A stretch of DNA of 64,000 bases from Candidatus Babelota bacterium (GTDB lineage: Bacteria > Babelota > Babeliae > Babelales > Babelaceae), in NCBI GenBank assembly GCA_023379005.1, contig JAMCTG010000005.1, positions 372,001-436,000 of the forward strand, given 5' to 3'. The position numbers and the translations under genes were made by a program. Position 1 is the stretch's first letter, and each line of letters starts with the position of its first letter. Shown here in pieces: positions 50,825-59,599 of this stretch. The notes below the pieces were generated by a model. It saw nothing but the letters and a program-made list of their open reading frames with translations. It was not told where the DNA came from and ran no database searches.

Positions 50825-51500
50825 AATATTTTTAGCTCTAGCAATTCTTTTACATTTAAATACAAAATGCAACCACATGTTGGCTGTAAAAAAAATATTT
50901 AAAGTTGCTATGCATTGGGTATTAAGTGCTGGACCACAATTTGCCGATGCTATTTATCATGTAGCACTACTTTCAGATGATTATGCACAAGAAATTTTTG
51001 GTACTGAAAATGCTGATTTTTTTACTCAAAATTTTATAAGGAGAATATTAGAAGAGTGTGGGATTGATAATGCAGACATTATTGAAGTTAAAATAATAAA
51101 ACAAGAAGCACAAAAATTTATTGTTTCAGCAATTACATGCACTCAAACTGCAATTTTTCTTAATAGTTCAATTTTTGATTATTTATCCAAAAGTGAACAG
51201 AGAAATTTAATTGCTCAGGCCGCCGTTTTATTAAAAAGAAAACATATTGAAAAAAATGCAATCGCACTAAGTGTAATACCCATCATCACTTATATGGCAA
51301 CAGAAGCTTATGTAATGCTGTGCGAATATATTTATAACAAATTACCTAATAAAGATGGTTATTGGCCAACAAAAATTAAACAAGGCAATGAATATATTGC
51401 ACGATTTTGGGCAACTAAATTAGCAATAAATTCAATGTTAGCGGCTCTATATTTTAAATACCAAAATATTCAGGTAAAAAAGTTCGCAATGAATAGCTAA
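50808..51500 (+). CDS. Membrane protein with degenerate M48-peptidase-like core
   Basis: About 230 residues from ATG 50808 (a TTG four codons earlier also fits), overlapping the PilN-like gene by 17 bases. N-terminal hydrophobic signal/anchor. Residues about 135-175 (AIFLNSSIFDYLSKSEQRNLIAQAAVLLKRKH) follow the M48 pattern I-F-L-S-x-G-L-L-x-x-L-S-x-x-E-L...H-E-x-x-H-x-x-x-x-H. The zinc-binding H-E-x-x-H is replaced by Q-A-A-V-L. Further hydrophobic segments follow. A catalytically dead relative is my reading. The 3' end overlaps secA by 4 bases, convergent. Confidence 0.5.
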   Translation: MTNKLKIFLALAILLHLNTKCNHMLAVKKIFKVAMHWVLSAGPQFADAIYHVALLSDDYAQEIFGTENADFFTQNFIRRILEECGIDNADIIEVKIIKQEAQKFIVSAITCTQTAIFLNSSIFDYLSKSEQRNLIAQAAVLLKRKHIEKNAIALSVIPIITYMATEAYVMLCEYIYNKLPNKDGYWPTKIKQGNEYIARFWATKLAINSMLAALYFKYQNIQVKKFAMNS

Positions 51501-54034
51501 GCTTTTTTACCATGACATTTTTTAAATTTTTTTCCCGAACCACAAGGGCATTCAACGTTTCTTCCAACTTTTTCTGAACTAGCTTGAGCAATAGGTTCTG
51601 GTTCTTGACCAGGCAATGCCGTACCGATCATATTTAGTTCATCCATTTCTCTTTCACGTCTTTCTTCAAATTCTGCTTGATTAAAATGTTCAAGTCTGAG
51701 ATGGAATATATGCTGGACAACTTCCATTCTCACGCCTTTCATCATATCTTCAAACATTGAAAATGCTTCGCGTTTATATTCGATTAATGGATTTTTATTA
51801 CCCCAGCTACGTAAATTTATACCCTCTTTTAAATGATCGAGGTTTAACATATGCTGCTTCCAAGCATTATCCATTGTTTCCAGCAAGAGCCATTTATGCG
51901 CTTCTTTTAAAATATTTTGCTTAGATACATCTTTTGTTGCAATATCATATTTCATCAATAAATAATTGCTGAGTTGTTCTTGCAGAACTTCAATAGTTGT
52001 AGCTTTTGCAAAAGGCTGCTCATAAATTTCTTTTGCTGGTATATTTACAATTTTTGAAACGATATCAAGAATTTCATTTAAACTTTCTTGAGTTACATTT
52101 CTTTTAGGATTGTGAAAGAAGACTAAATCTTCAACTGCGCCTACAATAATGTCACGAATCAGTTCAAAGATTTTTTCTTCGCCTTCAAGAATTTCTCTTC
52201 TATATTTATAAATAACGTTTCTTTGTTGATTTAAAACGTCATCATATTCAAGAAGATATCTTCTAGTTTCAAAATTTTGTTTTTCAACTTTTTCTTGTGA
52301 ATATTCAATTAAACTTGTCTCAATCGTCTCATCTTCAGTCATTCCCACACGCTGCATATATTTTTTAATACTGTCACCAGCAAAAATTCTGATAAGATCA
52401 TCATCTAAAGATATATAAAATCTTGATTCACCAGGATCTCCCTGACGGCCAGATCTACCTCTTAACTGATTATCAATTCTTCGACTTTCATGTCTTTCAG
52501 TACCTAAAATATATAATCCGCCAAGATCTCTAGATTCTGGGGTAAGTTTAATATCTGTTCCACGACCAGCCATGTTTGTAGCAATAGTGATACGATTTTT
52601 TTCACCAGCATGGGCTACAATTTCAGCTTCTCTAGCGTGATTTTTTGCATTCAAAACTTCGTGTTGAATATTTTGAGAATCTAACAATGAACTTAATAAT
52701 TCAGAAGTTTCAATTGAAATTGTACCAATTAAAACCGGTTGCCCTTTTGTAAATCTTTCTTTAATGTCAGCCAAAATTGCTTTGTATTTTGCATTTTTAG
52801 TCAAGAATATAAGATCCGGTTTATCGATACGGATCATTGGCATATTTGTAGGAACTTGAAGAACATCAAGTTTATAAATTTTGAAAAATTCTTCTGCTTC
52901 GGTTGCTGCAGTACCTGTCATACCAGCTAATTTTTTATAAAGTCTGAAGAAATTTTGTAATGTAATGGAAGCAAGAGTTTGGCTTTCTCTTTCTATTGTA
53001 ACTTTTTCTTTTGCTTCTATAGCTTGATGCAAGCCATCACTATATCTTCTGCCAGGTAAAATACGGCCTGTAAATTCATCTACAATTAAAACTTGTCCAT
53101 CTTTTACAACATATTCAACATCGCGCTTAAATAATGCGTGAGCTTTTAATGCTTGGTTAACATGGTGCAATAATTTTATATGTTCTAAAGCATAAATATT
53201 TTCTACGCCAAATGCAGCTTCAACTTTGTCATTTCCAACTTCAGTAAGTTGTGATGTTCTAGTTTTTTCATCAACTTCATAATCTGTGTCTTTTTTCAAA
53301 TGAGATACAACTCTATTTGCTTCAATATAAAGTCTACTGCTTTCATCTGAAGTTCCAGAAATAATTAATGGCGTTCTTGCTTCGTCGATTAATATTGAGT
53401 CAACTTCATCAACAATTGCAAAATTTAAATCTCGCTGAACATAATCTTCCAGACGAAATTTCATGTTATCACGTAAATAATCAAAACCTAATTCATTATT
53501 AGTCGCATACACTATATCGCTTTGGTAAGCCTTTTTTCTTTCATGATCATTATAAGAATTTTGAATTATTCCGACAGACATTCCAAGATGGGTATAAATT
53601 GGAGACATCCATTCAGCATCACGCCTTGCAAGGTAATCGTTAACTGTAACAAGATGCGCGCCTTTACCTTCTAAGGCATTTAAATATAAAGGCAAAGTCG
53701 CGGTTAATGTTTTACCTTCACCGGTTTTCATTTCTGCAATTTTACCTTGATGAAGAACTATGCCACCGACTAATTGGACATCAAAATGTCTTTGTCCTAA
53801 TTTTCTTTTGGAAGTTTCGCGAACAAGAGCAAATGCTTCGGGTAAAAGATCTTCTATACTTCTTCCTTGAGCAATTTCTTGTCTAAAATCATTACTTTTT
53901 TGAGTAAGCTGTTCGTCTGTCAGTTGTTGCATCTTTGGCTCAAAATAATTGATACGGTCAACAAGAGGCTGTAACTTTTTTATTTGACGAGCACTATTTG
54001 TACCCAGCAATTTGGCCAGTAGACCTGCAATCAT
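51497..54034 (-). CDS. secA: Preprotein translocase ATPase SecA
   Basis: 845 residues. DEAD-type motor: MKTGEGKTLTATL (Walker A, about 101-110), VDEVDSILIDEARTPLIISG, TNMAGRGTDIKL, and NQLRGRSGRQGDPGES. C-terminal zinc motif CPCGSGKKFKKCHG. It drives post-translational export through SecYEG and so serves the many signal-peptide proteins encoded here. RBS GAGGA before ATG. Confidence 0.97.
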   Translation of the reverse strand: MIAGLLAKLLGTNSARQIKKLQPLVDRINYFEPKMQQLTDEQLTQKSNDFRQEIAQGRSIEDLLPEAFALVRETSKRKLGQRHFDVQLVGGIVLHQGKIAEMKTGEGKTLTATLPLYLNALEGKGAHLVTVNDYLARRDAEWMSPIYTHLGMSVGIIQNSYNDHERKKAYQSDIVYATNNELGFDYLRDNMKFRLEDYVQRDLNFAIVDEVDSILIDEARTPLIISGTSDESSRLYIEANRVVSHLKKDTDYEVDEKTRTSQLTEVGNDKVEAAFGVENIYALEHIKLLHHVNQALKAHALFKRDVEYVVKDGQVLIVDEFTGRILPGRRYSDGLHQAIEAKEKVTIERESQTLASITLQNFFRLYKKLAGMTGTAATEAEEFFKIYKLDVLQVPTNMPMIRIDKPDLIFLTKNAKYKAILADIKERFTKGQPVLIGTISIETSELLSSLLDSQNIQHEVLNAKNHAREAEIVAHAGEKNRITIATNMAGRGTDIKLTPESRDLGGLYILGTERHESRRIDNQLRGRSGRQGDPGESRFYISLDDDLIRIFAGDSIKKYMQRVGMTEDETIETSLIEYSQEKVEKQNFETRRYLLEYDDVLNQQRNVIYKYRREILEGEEKIFELIRDIIVGAVEDLVFFHNPKRNVTQESLNEILDIVSKIVNIPAKEIYEQPFAKATTIEVLQEQLSNYLLMKYDIATKDVSKQNILKEAHKWLLLETMDNAWKQHMLNLDHLKEGINLRSWGNKNPLIEYKREAFSMFEDMMKGVRMEVVQHIFHLRLEHFNQAEFEERREREMDELNMIGTALPGQEPEPIAQASSEKVGRNVECPCGSGKKFKKCHGKKA

Positions 54035-54105
54035 TTTTTAATCCTCATAATTTTTTATATCTATCATCAAATTTATATATAATTATATCAAAAAAATACA
54101 ATAAA

Positions 54106-54786
54106 TCATGAGGGTAATAAAACTACTAAATTAATCTGTCTTCTAGTCTCTTTATTATCTCGTCTATATGAATAATAGTTTTTATTACAGATTGTGCAAT
54201 TATTTGAATTTAAATATACTTGGCTTATATCTATACCCAGTTGATACAAAGTGAGTAAGTTGTATTTAGGTAAATCAAAATAAATATAATTACCAATCTT
54301 AAAAATTGTTAGCTCAGTAAATTGTTTTAAATTTTTGTCGAAATCCTCAGAAACCTTATAACAACAAACTTTGGCACAAGGTCCAAAATAAACTTTTAAA
54401 TCAGATAAATTACTATTGTAATATTTTTGCATATCTCTTATAGTATTTTCAACTACACCAGAAACAGAACCACGCCAGCCTGCATGAATATTTGCTATGA
54501 CTTTTTTTTGTTCATCAAATATTATAATCGGCAAACAATCAGCAGTTCTAATTACAAGACCAATATTTTTTAAATTGGTTATTAAATAATCACCTTTAAA
54601 ATATTCATGATTTTGAATTTCATCTATAGATGTTAAATTTTTTCCTATATTAGAATGAGTTTGATGCAATAAAACTAAATTTTTTACATCAAAAGTTTGC
54701 TCTAATTTTTTTAATTGATTTGAATCAATAAGCCTTGATTCATTTTGCAAATAAATTTTGGAATCTGAAAAAAATATTTTGAGCAT
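54106..54786 (-). CDS. pgeF: Peptidoglycan editing factor PgeF / YfiH laccase-domain protein
   Basis: 226 residues. Zinc site residues: VLLHQTHSN (His), TADCLPIIIFD (Cys), NIHAGWRGSV (His). YFGPCAKVCCYKV and SYRRDNKETRRQ at the end complete the family pattern. Known family members act as purine nucleoside phosphorylase/deaminases or remove L-Ser-containing stem peptides from murein precursors. It is 71 bases downstream of secA's start side and 5 bases after the HicB-HTH gene. Confidence 0.9.
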   Translation of the reverse strand: MLKIFFSDSKIYLQNESRLIDSNQLKKLEQTFDVKNLVLLHQTHSNIGKNLTSIDEIQNHEYFKGDYLITNLKNIGLVIRTADCLPIIIFDEQKKVIANIHAGWRGSVSGVVENTIRDMQKYYNSNLSDLKVYFGPCAKVCCYKVSEDFDKNLKQFTELTIFKIGNYIYFDLPKYNLLTLYQLGIDISQVYLNSNNCTICNKNYYSYRRDNKETRRQINLVVLLPS

Positions 54787-54791
54787 TATGG

Positions 54792-55205
54792 TTATCTTTT
54801 TGTTAGATCCATATTAATTGAAGAACTGGGTTCTACTGCTTTTAATAATTCTTCGAGCTTTTCAAAACCAGGTGAATGTTTTGCTTGTTCATACTGAGCA
54901 TAGGCATTAACTGATTTTTCTTTTAATCGTACAGTAACATCTTCTATCGTCAAACCATTTTTCAATCTTAGTCTTTTTAAAATTAGAGCAATTAACTTTT
55001 TAAAATCATTTGCCTCTACATATAAATTATCTTGAGATAAGGTTATTTTTACTGAAAATGATGGATCATTTACAAGCAATTCAATAGCATCTTTAACCAT
55101 CTCTGGAATTTCTTTTTTTGTTTTAGATTGAACCATAAGATCTAAAAATGGAATTTCTACTAACCAAAACTTACCATCTTTCCAAAATCTTCCTGCTATT
55201 TTCAT
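54792..55205 (-). CDS. HicB-like antitoxin fused to HTH, without HicA partner
   Basis: 137 residues from ATG 55205; a GTG nine codons earlier is possible. N-terminal partial RNase-H-like HicB fold (IAGRFWKDGKFWLVEIPFLDLMVQSKTKKEIPEMVKDAIELL) and a C-terminal HTH (ALILKRLRLKNGLTIEDVTVRL...AYAQYEQ). HicB antitoxins bind both HicA toxin and their own operator. No small HicA-like gene (dsRBD fold, about 60-80 residues) lies on either side, so this is an orphan regulator. Two operator-like palindromes stand directly upstream at 55275-55322. Confidence 0.7.
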   Translation of the reverse strand: MKIAGRFWKDGKFWLVEIPFLDLMVQSKTKKEIPEMVKDAIELLVNDPSFSVKITLSQDNLYVEANDFKKLIALILKRLRLKNGLTIEDVTVRLKEKSVNAYAQYEQAKHSPGFEKLEELLKAVEPSSSINMDLTKR

Positions 55206-55274
55206 AATTATTTCCGTAACTCTTCTTTTCACAAATTTCCAGAATATAGAATATAAAGTTAATAATAAATGAGC

Positions 55275-55322
55275 TTACATGAATTTATGTAAAAAATCAA
55301 TAATATACATAAATTCATGTAA
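55275..55322. promoter_or_regulatory. Double palindromic operator upstream of the HicB-HTH gene
   Basis: TTACATGAATTTATGTAA (55275-55292) and, in opposite orientation, ATACATAAATTCATGTAA (55305-55322), 17 of 18 bases matching. Each is itself a near-palindrome; centres are about 30 bp apart (three helical turns). Probable autoregulatory site of the downstream HTH protein. Confidence 0.6.
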
Positions 55323-55334
55323 AATTAATTATTT

Positions 55335-55378
55335 TAAAAAAAAAAGAGCCAACTTTTAAATTGAGGCTCTTTTTTTAA
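55335..55378. terminator. Terminator between the ankyrin gene and hicB
   Basis: AAAAAAAGAGCC, 14-base loop, GGCTCTTTTTTT. On the minus strand it follows the ankyrin gene stop by about 17 bases. The symmetric A/T flanks make it able to act in both directions. Confidence 0.85.
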
Positions 55379-55394
55379 AGTTTACTTTTTTTAA

Positions 55395-55832
55395 TTACTT
55401 TTTGGCGCCATTTTCTCTTAATAATTTTTTTATCGCTTCTGTTTTAGCTACTTTCAATGGCGTATTTCCATACTTGTCGACAGTATTTACATCAGCTCCA
55501 TTTGATATAAGCAATTTTATTACATCACTATATCCTTTTTCACTTGCTGCTAAAAGAGCTGAATTCTTACGAGTTTGATCTGCCCCATTTTGTAATAATA
55601 ATTTAACTAAGTTTGTTTTGCCCAAAGTACTTGCTAATCTAAGTGGCGAACCGACTATAGGATCTACATAATTAATTTGCGCACCACTAGCAATTAAATT
55701 TTTAGCTGCATTAAGATTGTCACTACGAATCGCATTTAATAGATCATCATTCTTTTGTTGCTGACTTTCAGCCATCGTTGTATTAACAAACAATATTGTT
55801 GATAATATCAATGTAACAAATTTCTTTGCCAT
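55395..55832 (-). CDS. Small secreted ankyrin-repeat protein
   Basis: 145 residues. Signal peptide to TMA-ES, then three to four well-kept ankyrin repeats: DDLLNAIRSDNLNAAKNLIASGAQIN, SPLRLASTLGKTNLVKLLLQNGAD, SALLAASEKGYSDVIKLLISNGADVN, TPLKVAKTEAIKKLLRENGAK. Nothing but a signal peptide and ankyrins, so a binding role outside the cytoplasm. It follows the ParB-like gene by 20 bases and is ended by the terminator at 55335. Confidence 0.85.
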   Translation of the reverse strand: MAKKFVTLILSTILFVNTTMAESQQQKNDDLLNAIRSDNLNAAKNLIASGAQINYVDPIVGSPLRLASTLGKTNLVKLLLQNGADQTRKNSALLAASEKGYSDVIKLLISNGADVNTVDKYGNTPLKVAKTEAIKKLLRENGAKK

Positions 55833-55852
55833 TTCAGTCCTTTTTTTAAAGT

Positions 55853-56728
55853 TTATTTTCTAAACTCATTTAAATTAATATCTTTATAAAATGTTTTTTC
55901 TGGAATTAATTTTAATCCTTTAATTGGATTTTCTTTTAAAATAATTCTAGCTTTTTCTATCAATTGCTGCATTTTAGTTGGATTATTTTCCATTTCTGAT
56001 GAAAAAATAAATTTGTCTGCATGTCGTTTATTATGATCGTTAAGTTTGTCAGAAATCATAAATTCAATAAATGGAATATCTTTTCCAACTTTAACCCATA
56101 ATGGATATTCTGGTTTAAATACAGGGCTTGTATAAGTTGATTCTTCAGGTTTTGTATCCCAACCTTCGTATTTTCGAGCCGTAATTGCTGCAAAATAACG
56201 ATTTGTATCGTCTTGCAAAACATTAAAATCGCTTGGTATATTGGCTCTTTGTCCTCCTTCTAAATTGAATGGATAAGTATAACCTTTACTTTCTAAATAA
56301 TTCCAAAATTCTTGTTCACTCATAGTTGAACCACCTAAATCTTCTTTAACTTTAATTGGTACAGTTTTTGCGCCTAATGTTAAACTTGCTTTAACATCAT
56401 GGTGGCCATCGATTAAAATAAAATTTTTATTACCAAAAACATTATCAAGTGCTGCGGGTACTTTTATAACTGGTAATTCTGGAGAAGAAGACATAATACT
56501 TCTGCCATTATCAAATTTTAAAATGCATTCTTTTGATTGTAGATTTGTCTTACATTCTCTTGTTGCATATCCTTTTTTTATTGCTGTATTTATTTTTTGA
56601 TCGACATTAGCCTGGGAATAACGTATTTGTCCAGGATGAATTCTATTTATGGCTACATAAGGATCGATATCTTTTTCTCGAGCATTAATTGCCAAAAATA
56701 TTGGTAAAATTAGTAATATTTTCTTCAT
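55853..56728 (-). CDS. Secreted ParB/sulfiredoxin-like (ParBc_2) protein
   Basis: 291 residues. Signal peptide MKKILLILPIFLAINA. Domain about 25-150 has YVAINRIHPGQIRYSQANVDQKI, LPVIKVPAALDN, FILIDGHHDVKASLTLGAKTVPIKV: the ParB-type D-G-H-H core of the putative ParB-like nuclease family (Pfam ParBc_2, from memory). The C-terminal half (about 175-291) holds KYEGWDTKPEES and HNKRHADKFIF, as in that family. ParB-fold proteins bind nucleotides or act on DNA; an exported member probably modifies a substrate outside the cell (inference). RBS AAGGGAACAAA. Confidence 0.75.
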   Translation of the reverse strand: MKKILLILPIFLAINAREKDIDPYVAINRIHPGQIRYSQANVDQKINTAIKKGYATRECKTNLQSKECILKFDNGRSIMSSSPELPVIKVPAALDNVFGNKNFILIDGHHDVKASLTLGAKTVPIKVKEDLGGSTMSEQEFWNYLESKGYTYPFNLEGGQRANIPSDFNVLQDDTNRYFAAITARKYEGWDTKPEESTYTSPVFKPEYPLWVKVGKDIPFIEFMISDKLNDHNKRHADKFIFSSEMENNPTKMQQLIEKARIILKENPIKGLKLIPEKTFYKDINLNEFRK

Positions 56729-56936
56729 TTTGTTCCCTTTTTTAACTTTTACCTCTTTATTATTAGCCTATCAAAACTGATGACTAATTGTAAATAATTT
56801 AAATCAGTGATTAAAATCTAAAATTTTAGTTCTTTTTACTCTAATAAGCTGCAAAAATAGCTATTTTCTCTTGATTTTACATATCGATATGTGTCAGACT
56901 GAAATTAAATATAATTTGAATAAAAAGGTAAAATTT
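56729..56936. other. Divergent intergenic region
   Basis: About 200 AT-rich bases between the ParB-like gene and the small secreted gene at 56937. It must carry two divergent promoters, but none stands out clearly. No RNA gene seen. Confidence 0.3.
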
Positions 56937-57176
56937 ATGAAAAGGAATATTATAGCATTAGCAATTCTTATATTAGGTAATTTTGGCTTATTTGGAGTCA
57001 AGTATTCAGAAAAATTTTTAAATGCAATGCGATTAAAAGGTTACTATGAAACAATGCCATACCAACAGTTTAACCTACAAGAACTTAAGAAAAGAGAAAA
57101 TGCTTACAATCAAGCACGAGCTGCATTAACAAAAGAAGAGCAAGAAGAATTGGATAAAATGCATTTTAATTATTAA
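56937..57176 (+). CDS. Small secreted protein
   Basis: 79 residues from ATG 56937 (AAAAAGGTAAAATTT upstream); an earlier ATG at 56871 only adds a non-signal stretch. Signal peptide MKRNIIALAILILGNFGLFG, then a Tyr/Gln/Glu-rich helical peptide (YSEKFLNAMRLKGYYETM...RAALTKEEQEELDKM). No family recognised. It is followed after 32 bases by another small secreted gene. Confidence 0.5.
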   Translation: MKRNIIALAILILGNFGLFGVKYSEKFLNAMRLKGYYETMPYQQFNLQELKKRENAYNQARAALTKEEQEELDKMHFNY

Positions 57177-57208
57177 TAAATAGAATAAATATAAAAAAGG
57201 AGATAAAT

Positions 57209-57601
57209 ATGAATATTTTTAAAACAAGTCTTTTATTTTTAGCAACATTATTTGTTGTAGCCAAAGTAGAAGCGTACACACACAACTTTAGAAATAATTC
57301 GGGAAGAAGAATAAATATTCGCGCAAAATATACGGCTTGTAATCCAAGTGATTTTGATTTGGAACATGGCCAAGGACATTCTGAAGGTGTTGGTCTTTGC
57401 GCACTAGAAGGGGTAATTATTAGAGAAGGTGGCAGAGGTGGATCAATAATTTATGACAATATAAGTTCTAATAGCCCAGATAAAGGAAAAGGACCTTATT
57501 CAGCTGCAGGCAGTCGTGAGTGGGAAATTATATCTCTTCCTCCTCAAAAGCTTCCTAACGGAATGATTATTCGAAAAATTGAAGTAAGAAAAATAAGTTA
57601 A
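57209..57601 (+). CDS. Small secreted beta-rich protein
   Basis: 130 residues; RBS AAAAAAGGAGATAAAT. Signal peptide to VEA-YT. The mature part starts HNFRNNSGRRINIRAKY, which faintly echoes the W-N-R-S-x-x-PIY motif of the 0.3-3.3 kb family (F-R-N-N-S-x-x-x-I). It contains Cys at about 43 and 64, a Gly-rich loop (REGGRGGS) and a C-terminal strand pair. Closed by a terminator at 57614-57649. Confidence 0.55.
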   Translation: MNIFKTSLLFLATLFVVAKVEAYTHNFRNNSGRRINIRAKYTACNPSDFDLEHGQGHSEGVGLCALEGVIIREGGRGGSIIYDNISSNSPDKGKGPYSAAGSREWEIISLPPQKLPNGMIIRKIEVRKIS

Positions 57602-57613
57602 AAACAAAATATT

Positions 57614-57649
57614 AAAAAAAGAGTTTTCAATTAAGAAAGCTCTTTTTTT
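57614..57649 (+). terminator. Rho-independent terminator
   Basis: A-run, GAGTTTTC (57621-57628), loop, GAAAGCTC (57635-57642), T-run. Stem of 8 bp with one G-T pair, 13-20 bases after the stop at 57601. Confidence 0.75.
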
Positions 57650-57720
57650 AATTCCTAAAATTTATTTTTTTTGATTAAATATAAAATGTTCCTATTTTAA
57701 AATTTATTCAAAAGAAAAAA

Positions 57721-58449
57721 ATGAAAAAAAGCTTTTTTATCGTATTGCTATTTATTGTTCAAATTAATTGCGTCCCAAATGACAGTATTATTCAAGAAAT
57801 TGCACAGCTTTTAAAAGAAGAAGTATTATTTCTGAGTGATCATGAAATTTTACAAATAGTTAATCAAGTCGAAGATTTAGAAAAGAGACTTAATTTTTTT
57901 TGTTCCCGTTTAAATGAATTAAAAAAATCAAAGGATGATTTCTCAACATTATTACAAAAAACAGAAAGATTTTTATCCGATATTATCTTATGCATCCCAA
58001 ATATTTCTAATAAATATTCAATTTTATTGAATTATCAAGACATTCTTAAATATAAACAGCAACATTGCTATACCACCTGTTCTGACTATTGTGATACATT
58101 AATTTCATTATTAAATGAAGTTAAAAATCCAATTTTGAAACAGAAAAATTTTAATGTGAAAACTTTTGAAACAAATAACAATTTTTCCTCGCTAGAAAAA
58201 GAAATATTAAAAAAATTAAGTGATAAAATTTTTGGAAAAATTGAAGAGCAAAAAGTTAAAGTTTTGGAAAGCCCTATAACCATTTTTGCTGAATATGAGG
58301 GCCTTCCAACAGAATCTAAAGATATTCTTGATTTTTTCTCTGTTAACAAAATAAATAAAATTCAACTACTTCGGTATTACAAGCTAACTCAATTAACAAA
58401 AGACTATGTATCTTTTTATCAAGAAATATTGGCTAAACTATTTAATTGA
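57721..58449 (+). CDS. Secreted helical protein of unknown function
   Basis: 242 residues. Signal peptide MKKSFFIVLLFIVQINC; Cys17 could be a lipobox (Q-I-N-C is a poor one). Mature part is helical and Leu/Lys/Glu-rich (EIAQLLKEEVLFLSDHEIL, VEDLEKRLNFFCSRL) with a Cys cluster HCYTTCSDYCD (about 119-129) that could form disulfides. No family recognised. Its 3' end overlaps the convergent ftsZ by 12 bases. Confidence 0.55.
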   Translation: MKKSFFIVLLFIVQINCVPNDSIIQEIAQLLKEEVLFLSDHEILQIVNQVEDLEKRLNFFCSRLNELKKSKDDFSTLLQKTERFLSDIILCIPNISNKYSILLNYQDILKYKQQHCYTTCSDYCDTLISLLNEVKNPILKQKNFNVKTFETNNNFSSLEKEILKKLSDKIFGKIEEQKVKVLESPITIFAEYEGLPTESKDILDFFSVNKINKIQLLRYYKLTQLTKDYVSFYQEILAKLFN

Positions 58450-59583
58450 ACTTTCTTGAGCTTTTTTACGCATATAAGTTGGAATATCTAAATCATCAAT
58501 ATTCAAATTTCCATCATTTGTAACTTCTTGTTCTGCTGCTTTATAAATTTGTGCTTGAACTTTTGGTGAAATATCAATTTTATGATGTAATTGTTCAGCA
58601 ATATTTTTTTGTATTTGATGTTCAAAACCAGTTGCGATAATTGTGACAATTACTTCTTCATCACATGAATCATCAATTACAGACCCTAAAATTATGTTTG
58701 CATCTTCATGTGCTTGTTCATACATTATTGATGCAGCTGCGCTAACTTCATGCAATCCAACATCAGCATTACCCGTGATATTTAAAAGAACACTTCGTGC
58801 ACCTTTAATATTCATATTTTCCAGTAATGAAGACGATAATGCTTGGTTTGCTGCTTTTGTTGCGCGGTCTTCACCAGTTGCTCTCGCTGTACCAATTACT
58901 GCGTAACCTTGATTTTTCATAATGGTTTTAACATCAGCAAAATCTACATTGATGTGCCCAGGTCTAGTAATAATATCAGAAATACTTCTTACAAACTGAT
59001 TTAATACATTATTGATCATATTAAACGCACCGACCAAAGAAACTTTTTGATCTACAAGTTCAATCAATCTTTGGTTTGGCAAAACAATTAAAGTATCAAC
59101 ATATTCTGATAAACAATTAAGGGCATCATTTGCCACTTTCATTCTGCGTTTACCTTCAAACGTAAATGGTTTTGTAACAACTGCAATTGTTAAAACATCT
59201 TTTTCTTTAAGCGCTCTAGCAATTACTGGCAGTGCTCCAGAACCTGTTCCTCCGCCCATACCACCAGTCAAAAAAACCATGTCAGCACCTGCAAGAGAAT
59301 CCATTATTTTATCAATATCTTCTTCTGCTGCTCTGCGGCCTAATTCTGGATTTGCGCCAGCGCCTAGTCCTTTTGTTGATTTCATACCCATTTGAAGTTT
59401 AACAGGTGCTTTTGAAGTAGCTAGAGTTTGAGCATCTGTATTTGTAACAATAAAGTCTATTCCAACAGCTCCATTTTCTATCATACTATTGACTGTGTTA
59501 CAACCAGCACCACCAACGCCTATAACTTTTATATTTGCTACAGGTGCTATTAAAGATGTTGGTTCTTCTTCAAATCTTATCAT
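58438..59583 (-). CDS. ftsZ: Cell-division GTPase FtsZ
   Basis: 381 residues. Tubulin signature GGMGGGTGSGA (about 107-117), VGVGGAGCNTVNSMI at the N-terminus, T7 loop NVDFADVKTIM. The C-terminal peptide LDIPTYMRKKAQ is the conserved tail that binds FtsA. It forms the Z-ring. RBS AAGGAG. Last gene of ftsQ-ftsA-ftsZ. Dependence on FtsZ-based division is therefore likely. Confidence 0.97.
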   Translation of the reverse strand: MIRFEEEPTSLIAPVANIKVIGVGGAGCNTVNSMIENGAVGIDFIVTNTDAQTLATSKAPVKLQMGMKSTKGLGAGANPELGRRAAEEDIDKIMDSLAGADMVFLTGGMGGGTGSGALPVIARALKEKDVLTIAVVTKPFTFEGKRRMKVANDALNCLSEYVDTLIVLPNQRLIELVDQKVSLVGAFNMINNVLNQFVRSISDIITRPGHINVDFADVKTIMKNQGYAVIGTARATGEDRATKAANQALSSSLLENMNIKGARSVLLNITGNADVGLHEVSAAASIMYEQAHEDANIILGSVIDDSCDEEVIVTIIATGFEHQIQKNIAEQLHHKIDISPKVQAQIYKAAEQEVTNDGNLNIDDLDIPTYMRKKAQESSIK

Positions 59584-59599
59584 TTTACAACTCCTTGTT

